A program made the translations under genes and the position numbers. DNA of 64,000 bases from Purpureocillium takamizusanense (lineage: Eukaryota; Ascomycota; Sordariomycetes; Hypocreales; Ophiocordycipitaceae), in NCBI RefSeq assembly GCF_022605165.1, contig NC_063073.1, positions 124,001-188,000 of the forward strand, written 5' to 3'. Positions 1-11,950 of the stretch are shown here, piece by piece. Position 1 is the stretch's first letter, and each line of letters opens with the position of its first letter. The notes below the pieces were generated by a model. The model worked only from the letters and a program-made list of their open reading frames with translations, was not told the DNA's origin and ran no database searches.

Positions 1-1199
1 GTACGGTCCGACATATTTGCCCCGCAAGTTCAAGATCACGATTGCCATTCCACCACACAATGACACGGACGTCTATGCTCACGACATTGGCTTGATAGCC
101 ATCAAGGGCAAGGACGGGAACCTGGAAGGTTTCAACATCCTCGCTGGCGGTGGCATGGGCGCCACCCACAACAACAAGAAGACGTACCCTCAGACCGGCC
201 GGATGTTTGGGTACTGCACGGCCCAAGAAGCGCACATCGTGTGTGAGAAGATCATGCTGGTTCAGAGAGATAACGGTGACCGCAAAAACCGCAAGCATGC
301 CCGCCTCAAGTACACCATCGACGACATGGGCGTCGACGTGTTCCGTGGCAAGGTGGAGGAGCTGTGGGGGAAGAAGTTTGCCAAGGAGCGCCCCTTCGAG
401 TTTAAGAGCAACATTGATACCTTTGGCTGGCAAAAGGACGAGACCGGGCTGAATCACTTCACCTTCTTCATTGAGAACGGTCGCATCGAGGACACACCCG
501 AGTTCCAGATGAAGACTGGCCTGCGCGAGATTGCCAAGGTGCACAAGGGCGAGTTCCGCCTGACGGGTAACCAGCACCTGATCCTCAGCAACGTGAAGGA
601 TGAGGACTTGCCAGCACTGAAGGAGCTCATGAAGAAGTACAAGCTTGACAATATCCACTTTTCCGGCCTTCGTCTCAGCTCATCGGCCTGTGTGGCTTTC
701 CCCACCTGCGGCCTGGCCATGGCTGAGTCTGAGCGATATCTGCCAGTCCTCATCTCGAAGCTGGAAGCCTGCCTGGAAGAGAACGGGCTTCGTCAAGACT
801 CGATTGTCATGCGCATGACGGGATGCCCGAACGGCTGCGCTCGTCCGTGGCTCGCCGAGGTGGCGTTTGTTGGCAAGGCGTACGGCGCATACAACATGTA
901 CCTGGGCGGTGGGTACCACGGTCAACGCTTGAACAAGCTCTTCCGGTCGAGCATCAAGGAGGAGGAGATTCTCTCCATCATGAAGCCGCTCCTGAAGCGT
1001 TATGCGCTTGAGAGGCACGATGATGAGAAGTTTGGCGACTTTTGCATCCGGGCTGGCGTCATCAAGGCGACGACAGACGGACGGGACTTCCACGACAATG
1101 TAAGCTCAACCCATCCGTGATGTGTGACGCAGAGAGGCCTTGGTTCGAAAACTAATCACTGAATGACAGGTCGCGGAAGAAGAATCTGACGAAGAGTAG
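1..1199 (+). CDS. Sulfite reductase [NADPH] hemoprotein beta subunit, 3' part
   Basis: C-terminal part of the siroheme/4Fe-4S subunit that reduces sulfite to sulfide in sulfate assimilation (yeast MET5 type; cytosolic). The reading frame is open from base 2, so the 5' end lies outside the window. The cluster/siroheme cysteines are visible as CVAFPTC (about bases 686-706) and TGCPNGC (about 819-839), the family pattern C-x5-C ... C-x3-C. Exon one ends at 1099. A phase-0 intron (1100-1169, gtaagc...acag, with an actaat branch-like sequence) precedes a last exon of 30 nt that adds an acidic tail, VAEEESDEE, and the stop. Without splicing the frame would run on to a stop at 1118-1120. The family identification is secure; the last exon is inferred from splice signals. 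Confidence 0.93.
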
Positions 1200-1661
1200 A
1201 CGCTGGCGTGAATGTGCGGGCTCAGTCAGGTCCTTGGGATATGGGAGCTTGATTTCTGTGCAAGTAGGAAAAGGATAGATGTATCTGGTTGGCGTACAAG
1301 GCGGAAATGAATCTGAACTAGACAATGAACAACAACGGAACAAGCAAAGGCTGAATGCACCGCCGTTACCACGCTATTTGTCCGGGGTACAATGTTAATT
1401 TCAAGGTCCGTTGTGGCCCGACGAGTTTCCTACCCTGATGGGCGGAATCAAAGCATTTGCCCGACACAAGCAAGGGATGCAATACGGCGGCATTGATTAT
1501 CATTCCCGCTTTGCATAGCAGCATACCATCATACATATAGCCTCGACATCACCCAGCGACCCAGATCCGGTTCACCAAAACACACACATCAACGCCCTGC
1601 ACCCAATGCCCGACGAGCCAAATTACCAATCCAACCATGCGCAACCATCTTTCCGGGCGCC
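1200..1661. other. Intergenic, between convergent genes
   Basis: The 3' flanks of the sulfite reductase and chitin synthase genes meet here. No coding potential and no clear canonical polyadenylation hexamer was recognised. Confidence 0.6.
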
Positions 1662-4600
1662 TCAGCTTTTGAGACTGCTCCCTACGCTGCTGACCGTCTC
1701 GCTCAGCTTACTACCCATGCCGCCCATCCACTGCGGCATCTTGATGCTCATGCGTATCCTGCCCTCGACGATGATGTTGACGACATTGATGATGGCAAAG
1801 GTGGTCGAGCCAAGGGCACGGAAGACGGCGAGGGAAGCGACGCTCCACAGGATGAATCGCAAGTAAAAGTTGTCGCCGATGCCCTTGTTGCTGTAGACCT
1901 CCGAGACAGCCATGGCGAGGATACCGTTGGCGATCATCCACGTCACCACCATGTACGTCCGCACACTCTTGTAGTAGTCCTCCTGCATCTGGGCCTCGCT
2001 GATGCCCGGACTGGGGACGACAAGGCGATCTCGCAAGTTCCTCAGCGCCTCATCGTAGCCGCTGTCGATGTCGAGTTGTTCACTGGGCATCTCCAACTCG
2101 ACGGTTTGGCCTTTGCCAACAGCGCCGCCGAGATCTGTCTTGATGACGTTGTCGCCCTTGGTTCCCCAGGTCACATCGTGTGTGTTGCAGAAGGCGTAAA
2201 CTTGCAGGGTGCAGATGTAGCTGGGCAGCAGGAGGAAGTACTGGAGCGATGACGTTGCCATGTGCCAGGGGTCCAGGTAGAGGAAGGACATGAGGAAGTA
2301 CAAGCCCACGGTCGATGCCATGGAGACGATGAGGTTTGTGAAGACGTTGTTGCCAATGACGAGGTCCTCGCCATGATCTCGCTTCGCGACGAGCTGCCGC
2401 GTGACAATGTATATCGCCGCAAAAATGGTGTAGGCCATGATGACGCTATAGATAATCATGCTCGCCAGATACAGCTTTCGCGCACCTTGTGGTCGATTGC
2501 CGAGGGACAAGATGAACTGGGTGGAAATGAGCAGCACGCACGTATACCGCAGGATGGTGAAGAATATGTTTCCGATGTTGTGGCCAAAGGGATCCACCAG
2601 GGGATCCGTCAAGCCACCGGCAACGAAGTAAAATGTGAGATAGAAGTTGGCCAGCGAGAAGTACGTGAACAGGAGCTGGATGGTCTGGTATATGAACTCG
2701 ATGAAGAGAAGAACCTTGCGAGCAATGGTGTGGTCTGTTGTGAGGATCTGCCGCGCATTGACGATGGAGTAGACGGCAGCGAAAAAGGCGCCATTGAGCC
2801 AACGTCGACGCTGCGAGATGAACTCGGGAACCGTATCTGGAGTTGCGTTAGAGACGAAGTGACGGGGAAAGTAAAACTACACGAAGCTTACCGGGAACGT
2901 CCGTCTCGCCCGTGCAGCCTTTGACGTATTTTAGCACCCAACGCTCGCCTCGCTTGGCCACCAACTCCCAGCATAGGATGCGATCCTCGGCAAGATACAT
3001 GTTGGCGGTGAAGACATCGGCATGTTGGCCGTGCAGAGTTTCGCCCTTGAAGTACTGACTCAATGGTCCGTGGCCTGTCTCGTCGTTCTGCAAGGCATGG
3101 TAACGGTAGGCGCTGAGGGCACCGGGCAAAACCGTAATGTACCCAAAGACGGATTCCAGTGGCTTGTCTAGAATATTGGACATCTTGTACTCGAAGTTTT
3201 GGGACGCCACAAGGGGATTGAGCAGGTTTGATCCCAGCCTCCCCTTCATTGCTTTGATCTCTCCGCAAGCACCGGCAACGTTGGAGTCGGTGTCAAACGA
3301 CTTCCAAAGGTGGTAGAGCGAGTTTCCACCGGGGCGCGTGCCGACGTCAAGCAGGATGCAGACGTTAGGATTGAGAGCCTTGCCAAAGGCATTAAAGAAC
3401 CACCGATGCGAGTTGAGCTTGCGTTGATTCTTCTCCTTGAGGCAGAAAATCATCTGACAGGGAACAATGCCCTTCTCAGCTCCCTTGAATTTGAGATCAG
3501 AGTCAAGGGAGACTTGTGTCGTGTATTCGTACACGTGCGCCTGGACGGCACGATTGTTGACGTAGTTTTTGGCAATGCCGTGTTGATAGACGCCCATGGC
3601 GGCAAGGGCATCAAGCGTGCGAGGATGGATCTTTTCGCGGCCGTCGGAGATGATGCAGACGACAATCTTTTGCCAGCCATTCTCACCCCAGGTGCGGGAG
3701 CGGGAGCGTGAGCAGAAATGGGCAATGTTCTTCATGACGGCATGCATGGTGCGGGTAAAGTTGAATTCGTCCTCGTTGTACATGGTGATGCATATAAACA
3801 GCTCTGTCTCTCTTGTGGTTCGGCCGATGCTCTGGCGTAGCTTGTAGCCTCTTTCAACGAAGTCGTCGGGATCGCAGGTGACAGCCGTATACCTCATGTG
3901 TGTGAACTCCACCTCGCTTCTGCGGGGCAAGAAGCTGTAGAGAATGGTGGGAATCTTGCACTCGAGCACCAGCTCGCCGTTGATGAGCTGCACCTCCTTC
4001 TTGGACATTTGCGGCGCTCGGACGCCACGTCGTTCTTGCGCACCATCTGGCGCGGGACCATAATGCTCAAATTTCTCGTACGCCTCGGGCTCCTCGCTCA
4101 GTGTCTCTTGGGAGGCCGACATAAAAGAGTCGCGGTCCATTGGAAGTGGACGGGAGTCGCTCAGGTCCGAGCCAGAGCCAGGTCCAAAGACATCGTCGCT
4201 GCCGCCGAGGGGGATAGATACGGTTGCGTCGTCGGCAAAAGCCTCCGAGTGTCGCGCTGAGTTTGAGAAGAGAGGCGCCGGCGGCAGTGGCCGCCGTGGG
4301 CTGCCGCCATAACGGGACGACGGAGTACCGGGCCTGGGGCTGCCGTTGATGTCCGAGGGCTCGTAAGAGACGGTGGAGGCAGGCGGTCTCGAATATTCGG
4401 GCGACCTTGTGGACGGGGTCCAGGGTCGGCGAGGGGTGCCCGGCTCCCTGCTAGCGAAAGGAACGTATGTTGAATCCGGCGGTGGCATGGTGGGTGCGTC
4501 GTCGAGGATGGAGTTGGATCGCGAATGCGCCTCAGTGACGCTCGGCTGATATGAGCGACGAGCAGCTCGGGTACTAGGAAGTGGACGGTGTGAGCGTGAT

Positions 4601-5244
4601 TTCTTGGCCATGTTTGCCTGAGCTTGAACGCGATAGGCCGACGACAGCAGCGTCGGCGGCTTTGTAACACGCTGGAGCCGCAGTCGCAGACGGTCACTCG
4701 GTCCGTCTGGTATGAATGGCAGAGCCTCTCGGATAGGGGCAAGGCCGAGGTCTGGCGGCTCGTGTTGTAGCCTCTTCTGCAACTTTGCAGACTGGCTGCG
4801 ACCCTCGTGACGTTGATGTGCGGGAGCTGGCGGCAAGATCTTCGGTGCAATCGCCCGCAGCTCGATTTTGTCGCAGGACGACGCCGGGACTGCCTGGCCA
4901 GGTCTGGGCGTATTCGTGTCGCTATCGCCTTGGCTCCCTGTGGAGATTGGCACATGCGTGAAGGCAGGGCCCCGGTGAGTCGGCGATTGCGAGGTCGACG
5001 TCTTGTGGGAGCAATGGGGCGGAGACGCGGCAGCAGAGGAAGAGGAAGAAGAGAATCCACGGACAACAACACTTGCAAGAGCAGGGAGTGGGGACTCAAC
5101 GTACGCTGCACTATCGACGGGGTCCTCGACGGAAGTTAGAAGCCTGACGGCGGCGGAATTCTGGCCGGTAGGAGTATCATGATCATCATCATAGCTGGGC
5201 AGACTATAGTCCGGCGGCCTCGAGGGAGTGTTTGGTCGATCCAT
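1662..5244 (-). CDS. Chitin synthase, division I (class I-III type)
   Basis: Polymerises UDP-GlcNAc into cell-wall chitin at the plasma membrane. Two exons (5244-2892 and 2836-1662) with a 55-nt phase-1 intron (gtaagc...ccag) give 1175 residues. Residues 1 to about 410 are Ser/Pro/Arg-rich and probably disordered. The chitin synthase N domain starts near residue 413 ([17 protein letters not shown]). The catalytic core shows [18 protein letters not shown] (near 753) and QRRRW (793-797, right after the intron). The C-terminal third has about seven hydrophobic segments. The core resembles class I more than II or III to me, but I could not run a phylogeny. The N-terminal extension is longer than usual for this division, and an unrecognised intron within codons 45-255 cannot be excluded. 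The start is the first ATG of the frame ([11 protein letters not shown]). Confidence 0.93.
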
Positions 5245-5268
5245 GGTGGAGCGTGTGTTGTGCTGTGC

Positions 5269-5283
5269 GGCGGGCGGGCGGGC
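5269..5283 (+). repeat. GGCG/GGGC run, possible G-quadruplex
   Basis: Four consecutive G-runs separated by single C bases lie 25-40 nt upstream of the chitin synthase ATG, on the strand opposite its mRNA. The next bases (gcccgcggg) can also form a hairpin. Whether it folds or affects expression is inference. Confidence 0.4.
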
Positions 5284-7540
5284 GCCCGCGGGAGGTTTGG
5301 AATGCTGTTGCTGGAGACGAGCTCCAGTCGGGAAGGACGGGCGACAGAACTACTGATTCAATTCGCCGGCGTGGGTGCGAGTGTTGGGGAAGAAAATGCT
5401 GACGCTTCGCACGAGCAGGAGAGTTGTGGAGGAGGAGGCGAGGAGCAGGCGAAGCAGAGTAATAAGGTGACGAGGTTACGAAGTAGGTGAGGGTGAGTGA
5501 GGTTGGGTGTTTTTGGGAAGGGCGATGGCGGCTCCTTCCTTGGACAAGCTCGCCCAGGGACACAGATGGGCAATGGCAAGCGGAACCGGCGCCCGGCGCC
5601 TACACTGGGCAAGGCACGGGAACCAACAGTACCTACCACCAGTATCTGAGGTGCGCTGGCGCAATGCTGTTCTGTGGGTTGATGCAAACAACATTGATTG
5701 ATGGTGAGACGGGGCGGGCGGCTGTGCACCAAAGGGTTGACCCGGCAACGCCTGTAACCCACCACCCACCTGGAACTTGGCAGGGAGCACAGCAGGGAGG
5801 GGCGGCTCTGCAGTTCATCCCAGCCCTGGGCACCTTGCAGCTGCAGCCCCACCCGTCACCTGGTACGTACTCAGTACCGCAGCACAAGGCCCTTGTGCTC
5901 GGGCCGAAAATGGGAGTTCAGCGCACGGCTCGTACTGTGTACTTCGTATGTGCGGTAGCATTTGTACGGGCTAGCACGGTCAATGACCACCCCCGCCGGG
6001 GGGGAAACTGCCATGCTCCTCCTCTACTCGTGATGGGGAGCATTTATAAAGCGTTGGACGTGACATGACTGCTCGGCATTTGATCTCGAGCACCCCAGGG
6101 CTCTATACGGAATAATTGGCTGGCATCTATCGCGTTGCAGGCCGCGACACGCTCCAGCATCATGCTCTTCCTCCAGCCGCGGCCGCGTCAAATAACCAAC
6201 ACGGATTACACAGCGTAGACCGAGACTTAGCTCGGGAGGCTGTCATGATCGCTCAAGTTGCTGCGACACGGAGGTGGTGGGGGGTGAAGGGAGACGTAAC
6301 GGTGAAGAAGAGCATGATGACGGTGCTCATAACAATGATAAGAAACCATGTTTTCCCACGCGCTTTGATCCCGCGACAAGCAATCACTGCCAGGGCTTCT
6401 GTCCTACCTTGATAAGAACGACAAGAGATCCATGTCGAATTTGCTTGAAATTTTGTACGTGGTCCTGTTCTTCGTGTACGAAGTACTACTACTGATAGTC
6501 TTCGTTGACAAGGGAGGAGGAGGAACGGGTCTGGCCGCCCCCGTCCCATCGTTGCAGACCATCGCCTGGAGTCGAAGCGCCGGCCAATCCAACGCCCCAA
6601 TCCCGCGCGTGGGACATCAGTGCCGGGCATGAATCATTGCTGGGAGGAGAGCTGGCTCCGTGAGCGGCCGATGGATGGGCGGCTCATCAACGGGGTCGGT
6701 GAGAAGAAAGGGCTTGCTGGTCAAGAGACACGTAGTTCTATACTTCTTACGTACATACAAACCAAGCGCCTCGCCAACTTGATCTGAATGTCCCATCGAT
6801 GAGCGAACATGAAGGTAAACGTGCTGCGGGCTCCAAACACTCAAAGAATCCTTGCTGCGTGCCGGGCGCTTTATCCGCCACACCACCACCTGCTCAGCCC
6901 TATAAATTATACACGGTAATAAAAACGTTCTGATGGCCCTCATCGATTCATCATGCAATCTAAATGCTTGCTTCTTCTCTCGCGGTCATGAGTTGCGTCA
7001 TGACCCTCGGGTCATAGACACATTTGCACGCCAAGATATATCGTAGACCTACTAAGCAACCAGACTCTTTCGCCCCACAATGCGTACCGGCCTGCCATGA
7101 TTCAAGGCTCCAACAAGAGGAACCTACCTACCGTCCACGTGTGCGAGTTATTGCGCACGTGGCTGGGTGTTGACCAACCGCCTTCAGCATATTCACACGC
7201 AGCAGCAAGTCATGTTTGGCAGTGAAAGCCCCCATATCATTACTGAGTTATAGCTTGGCCTTTGGGACCGAAAAAAAAAACCCCACGACGCTATCGAGCC
7301 CTGACAAGCAGGCCTGTCCTTGTCATCCTCTCGCGGCAAACAAGCATGCAAAGCCCATCTACCTACAGCGGGTAGTATTCGTAACGTACTGCGCTGTTGC
7401 GCTCGAATCAGAATTCAGCCATGCGCCATCCATTCTCCACAACACTGCTCCCGCTCACCTTTTTTCGGGGTCCAGAGCACAACCAGCTGTTCATTACGTA
7501 GGTAGTAACGTAGTGTCTCCGAACAAACGACGCCCTTCAT

Positions 7541-7605
7541 CCCCAGCTTTTTCATGCACGGCCGGCCCACGGCTCCCCGCCTTTTCGCCGATTACTAGTC
7601 TGGGG
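7541..7605. promoter_or_regulatory. Two candidate CreA/Mig1 sites upstream of invertase
   Basis: CCCCAG at 7541-7546 (CTGGGG on minus) and CTGGGG at 7600-7605 match the SYGGRG consensus for the carbon-catabolite repressor CreA, about 355-420 bp before the invertase ATG. Glucose repression of invertases is well known, but hexamers of this kind occur often by chance. Confidence 0.3.
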
Positions 7606-7960
7606 CGCCGGTTAAGCTTTCTGGACCAAGAGTCCAGTTCGTCAATGGCTGCTTGCTTGCTTGCCCCCGAGACAGCCCCCCGTCGGACCGGCTCTCGACG
7701 AATGACGATGGCCTCGCCGCGCTGCCGGCTCCATCTTCCTTCCTAGCCTTGGCCGAACTCGTAGTAGGTTCGTACTGCGTACTCGTAGTATAGTACAGAC
7801 AAACTCGGGACCTAGTCCGTACCAGCGGACCTCCGACGACATGCCTCCGTTTAAAAGCAGCTCCTGTCCTCCCGCGTGGTTGATGCTCCCGTTGGATTGC
7901 CGTTGCGCAGTAGTACCACCACCACACGCCGCCGTTCCGCTGCGACAGTGATACGCATCC

Positions 7961-9863
7961 ATGATGAGTTTACGTCGTGTGACGGCCCTCTGCGGCGCCC
8001 TGCAGCTCGTTGCGGGCACATGCCTCGCGCAGTCGTCGGTCAACTCATCGTCGTCCTCGACGTCGGCGGCCCCGGCCGCGACAACAACAACAACAACAAC
8101 ACCGGCAGGCGCCTATGTCGGCCCCAACGTCACGGTCGGAAGGCCCATTGTGGGCGACTACCGCGGCCAGCATCGGCCTCAAGTCCACTTCTCGCCGCCG
8201 ACACACTTCATGAACGACCCCAACGGCATGTTTCGAGACGGCAACGGCACCTGGCATCTCTACTACCAGTACAATCCAACCGCCGTCGTGGCCGGCAACC
8301 AGCACTGGGGCCATGCCACCTCCAACGATCTCTACCACTGGGTGAACCAGCCCATAGCCCTGTTCCCGCCCCGGAAGAACGTCTACGTCTATTCCGGGAG
8401 TGCCGTCGTAGATGAGAACAACACGTCCGGCTTCTTCCCCAACCAGACCAACGGCGTGGTCGCAATCTATGTAAGTGGGCCGTTCTGATCCCATGGTTCA
8501 TGTATGCATGAACGCTCTCTTTCTCCAACCATAATTGCTGATGCCGGTTAACCGAAAAAAAAAAAAGACCCTGGCCGAGTTCGACCAGGACGGCAACGCG
8601 GGCCCGCAGACGCAAGCCGTTGCCTACTCCTACGACAATGGCTACAGCTTCATCCCTTACCATGGCAACCCCGTGATCCCCAGCAACTCGCCTCAATTCC
8701 GCGACCCCAAAGTCGTCCGGCACGGGGACCGCTGGGTCATGGCCGTTGCCTACCCGCACGACTTTGCCGTGGGCATCTTCACCTCCCCCAACCTCATCGA
8801 CTGGACGCCAGCCAGCAACTTTTCGCATCATGGGCTCCTGGGTCTGCAATGGGAGTGCCCCAACCTCGTCAGGATGCCGCACGTGGATGACAAGGGTGAT
8901 AGGAGAGACGACATGTGGCTCATGGTGGTCTCCATCAACCCCGGCGCACCGTTGGGGGGCTCGGTTGCGCAGTATTTCCCGGGCACGTTCAACGGCACGC
9001 ACTTTGAAGCCGTCGACGCGGCGGCCCGCATCGCCGACTTTGGAAAGGACAGCTACGCCGGGCAGTACTTCTACGGCAGCCCCGACGGCCAAGACCCCGT
9101 CTTGATGTCGTGGGCGTCCAACTGGCAGTACACGCAGACGGTGCCGACGGCCGACGAGGGCTGGCGCAGCGCCATGAGCCTCCCGCGTCGGACGCACCTC
9201 GCCAAGTCGGCGCGCGTCGGGTGGAAGCTCGTGACGACGCCGTACGACCTGAGCCCCGTCATGGGAGAGGTGCTCGCGTCCAACAACAGCGTCGCCAACG
9301 GCACAACCATGGTCGACTTCTCCGACGTGCCGTCCAACGCCCTGTACTGGGAGCTCAACGTGACGGGGCTACTGCCCGAGGCGTCGTCCGGCGGCATCTC
9401 GCCGCGGGCCACGGCCAACTTTACCTTTTCCAGCCCCGTGAGCGGCGAGTACGTGCGGGGCGGCATGTTCTTTGGCGGCGACCCGACCTTCTTCGTCGAC
9501 CGCGGCGGCGTCGCGCGGGGCTTCGACAACGTCTTCTTCACGGACAAGGCGTCGACCAGCGTCGTGGTCTCGGGCGGGTCGTGGACCATGAGCGGCGTCC
9601 TGGACCGCTCGGTGCTGGAGCTCTTCCTCGACGGCGGCGTCGACAGCGCCACCACCACCTTGTTCCCGACGCAGCCGCTGACGCTCGCCGTCTTCGCCAC
9701 CTCGGAGCTACCCGCGGGGGCGCGCGTCAGTATCCGGGTGAACGCGCTCCGCAGCGCCTGGGCGGGCATGGAGGACGCGAGCGACGGGCTGGTGCACGGC
9801 AACCAGTCGAGCAGGGACACGGGGGCCGAGGACCTGAGGCGCATGCTGCCTGGCTGGCGATGA
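7961..9863 (+). CDS. Secreted invertase / beta-fructofuranosidase (GH32)
   Basis: Hydrolyses terminal beta-fructofuranosides such as sucrose outside the cell. Exons 7961-8470 and 8568-9863 encode 601 residues. A signal peptide (about 1-23) is followed by a Ser/Thr-rich linker. GH32 landmarks are MNDPNG (nucleophile Asp86), FRDP (Asp216, transition-state stabiliser) and ECPN (acid/base Glu266). Many N-x-S/T sequons fit secretion. The C-terminal beta-sandwich module ends near the stop. The 97-nt phase-0 intron starts gtaagt and ends with twelve A residues before its AG, an unusual acceptor; the joined protein (AIY-TLAEF) matches the family. Two tandem ATGs occur at the start; the first is taken. 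Length is typical for fungal invertases. Confidence 0.95.
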
Positions 9864-10900
9864 GAGAGACGGTGGCGACGCCGTGTGAGGGGCAAGGAAG
9901 GTATACTGCCGCAGGTAGGAAATGGGGGATGCCGGCTCTTTGTGCTCGCGTTGGGAAGGCGGGGCTCGGCCAGGCCAGCCGACAGTGGCGAGTCACGATG
10001 GCCCGGGCGGCAGATGAAGCACTAAGTTGGTACAATGTCATCAAGTATGTACATACGTAGCTCGGACGAACGATGCAGATGCTACACTTTGAGTGCTTCA
10101 AGTGCCCCAGATGCCGAGCTCGTAACGTGAAGGTGTCAACAGCTGCTTGGTACATAGTTAGTGCCGTCGAAGTGCTAAAAATACAACCACTAAAACGGAA
10201 ATGGTGGAGGCCAGAATGGGGAGAGGCAGCACCGCCACTCTCAGGCACTGCCCATCCGGCCCAGCCCCATGCGCCCACTTGCCAGCCACACACGGGCAAC
10301 CTAGCCAGCACCACACACTCCAGCTTGGGCTCCAGGCGGCCCCTGGATCCCGCCCTCCACTGAATGACGCCCGTCCCCTCCTCCAGTGGACGTCGACGAG
10401 CCTCCAAGGTGTGCGGGCACTCGCCCACCAGCCACCAGCCATCCAGCCTCCCACTCATCCCATCTGTTTCAGCGCATGGCGCGTCCATCATGGAGGGGGA
10501 GGGGGGCTATGCACGGCACCTTCCAGTTCGTATGAAAGGCAAAAAGTACAGGGGGGGAACTGTCTGCCGCGTCAACCTCTGCCGTACGACGCAGCATGAT
10601 TCGACATGGAGATGGATGGATGCTCGTCCACATACACCTGCTGACTTTTGTTTCGCCTTTCCTTTCCGTCTCCCACCCGCCATCGTGACCTTTGCCTACC
10701 TACCTGTTCCTTCATTTCGCCTTTTACCACCGCTCCCGACGACTCATTCAACCCACCTATCCATCTATCCACCACCGACCGCCGCACGTCGTTTCCACCC
10801 CCGTCGCGAGTGCAGGCAGGCGTAGTTCTGCATCTGAATCGTCACCATCTCTACCGCTTAACGACCATCCCACAGCTCGCGGGACCCCTGAGCCACCATC
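9864..10900. other. Intergenic region
   Basis: 3' flank of invertase and upstream region of the M50B-like gene, which are tandem. Pyrimidine-rich stretches between 10660 and 10870 look like a fungal core promoter or leader. No supportable gene. Confidence 0.55.
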
Positions 10901-11950
10901 ATGGCGCCGCCGCCGCCGATTATTCTCCCTTCTCCGCTGCTGCTCGGAGCCGCTGCCGACTTCAGCGCGCCGACGCGGAGCCTTCATGAGAACCATGCGC
11001 GCGACCTCCAGCACCCGACGCACACGCAGCAGGTGACGCTCGGCGTCATCGCCGCCTACGTCGTCGCCATTGCCATCCTGTGGAACGTGCCCTATGTCAA
11101 GATGATTCTCTGGCCCTTCAAGGTTCGTCGCCGCCCATTCTCTCAAATCGCCCGTGCGTTGCCGTGGAGGAGTTCTGCGTTATATAGATTGGATGCACGT
11201 GCTTGCATGGGTTTGCTCGCATAACATCGTCCGCCTCGCGGGTGCGATCGATGGGGAAAAAGAGAGAGAGAGAGAGAGGAAGGTGGTCGGGGCTTTCCCC
11301 CATATTCCGCTTGCTGACTTGACTGGCGCCTCTAGATGCTCGTCATCGCCTTCCACGAGTTCGGCCACGCCATCACCGCCGTCCTCACCGGCGGCCGCGT
11401 CAAGTCCATCAGCCTCGACCCCAACGAGGGCGGCGTCACCCACATGCAGGGCGGCATCAGCGCCATCACCCTCCCCGCCGGCTACCTCGGCTCCTCCATC
11501 ATCGGCGCCCTCCTCACCTTCTGCGGCTTCAACATCGTCGCCTCCAAGGTCGCCAGCATCGTCCTCGGCGTCTGCTTCCTCCTCACCCTGTGGTGGGGCA
11601 AGCGCGACTGGCTCACCGTCCTCACCGTCCTGCTCGCCGTCGGCCTCATCGTCGCCTGCTGGTTCATCGTCCACGCCGAGGCCCTGCGCTTCGTCGTCCT
11701 CTTCATCGGCGTCATGTCCTCGCTCTACAGCGTCTGGGACATTTGCGACGATCTCATCCTGCGCAAGGTCAACTCGTCCGACGCCAGCGTCTTCGCCAAG
11801 CGCTACGGCGGCTCCTCTCAGTGCTGGGGCGTCATCTGGTCCATCATCTCGGTCCTCATCATGGCCGTGGGTATCGTGGCTGGCCTAGCCGCCTTTTCGC
11901 AGTCGTTTGAGCAGCAGCAGGAGGACTCCAAGAAGTTTATTCCGACCTGA
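10901..11950 (+). CDS. Peptidase M50B-like integral membrane protein
   Basis: Predicted membrane zinc metallopeptidase of the uncharacterised fungal M50B-like family; substrate unknown. Exons 10901-11122 and 11336-11950 encode 278 residues. The zinc-binding helix HEFGH (81-85) opens exon two inside a hydrophobic stretch. A conserved-looking acidic motif, SVWDICDDLI, near residue 210 may supply the third ligand (inference). Five to six further hydrophobic segments follow, and the protein ends in a polar tail (QQQEDSKKF). The 213-nt phase-0 intron holds an (AG)9 tract. Exon two uses almost only C-ending codons, which explains long open frames in its other frames. It is much shorter than site-2 proteases with PDZ domains, so a function as an active protease is not certain. 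Confidence 0.85.
11261..11278 (+). repeat. (AG)9 microsatellite in intron
   Basis: Dinucleotide tract inside the intron of the M50B-like gene, about 57 nt before the acceptor. Confidence 0.9.

Larger units (their letters stand above)
5245..7960. other. Long intergenic region between divergent genes
   Basis: About 2.7 kb upstream of both chitin synthase (minus) and invertase (plus). Short open frames lack codon bias or family similarity. It holds a CT-rich tract (in the minus sense) near 5400-5500 and a G-run just upstream of the chitin synthase start. Presumed promoters and 5' leaders; no gene seen. Confidence 0.55.

Noticed and set aside
7216..7746. 176-codon plus-strand frame before the invertase
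   Set aside because: No domain, no coherent codon bias, and it lies in the likely invertase promoter.
9110..10060. 316-codon frame inside and beyond the invertase
   Set aside because: Arg/Gly/Ala-rich translation typical of a shifted frame in a GC3-rich gene; the GH32 frame is clear.
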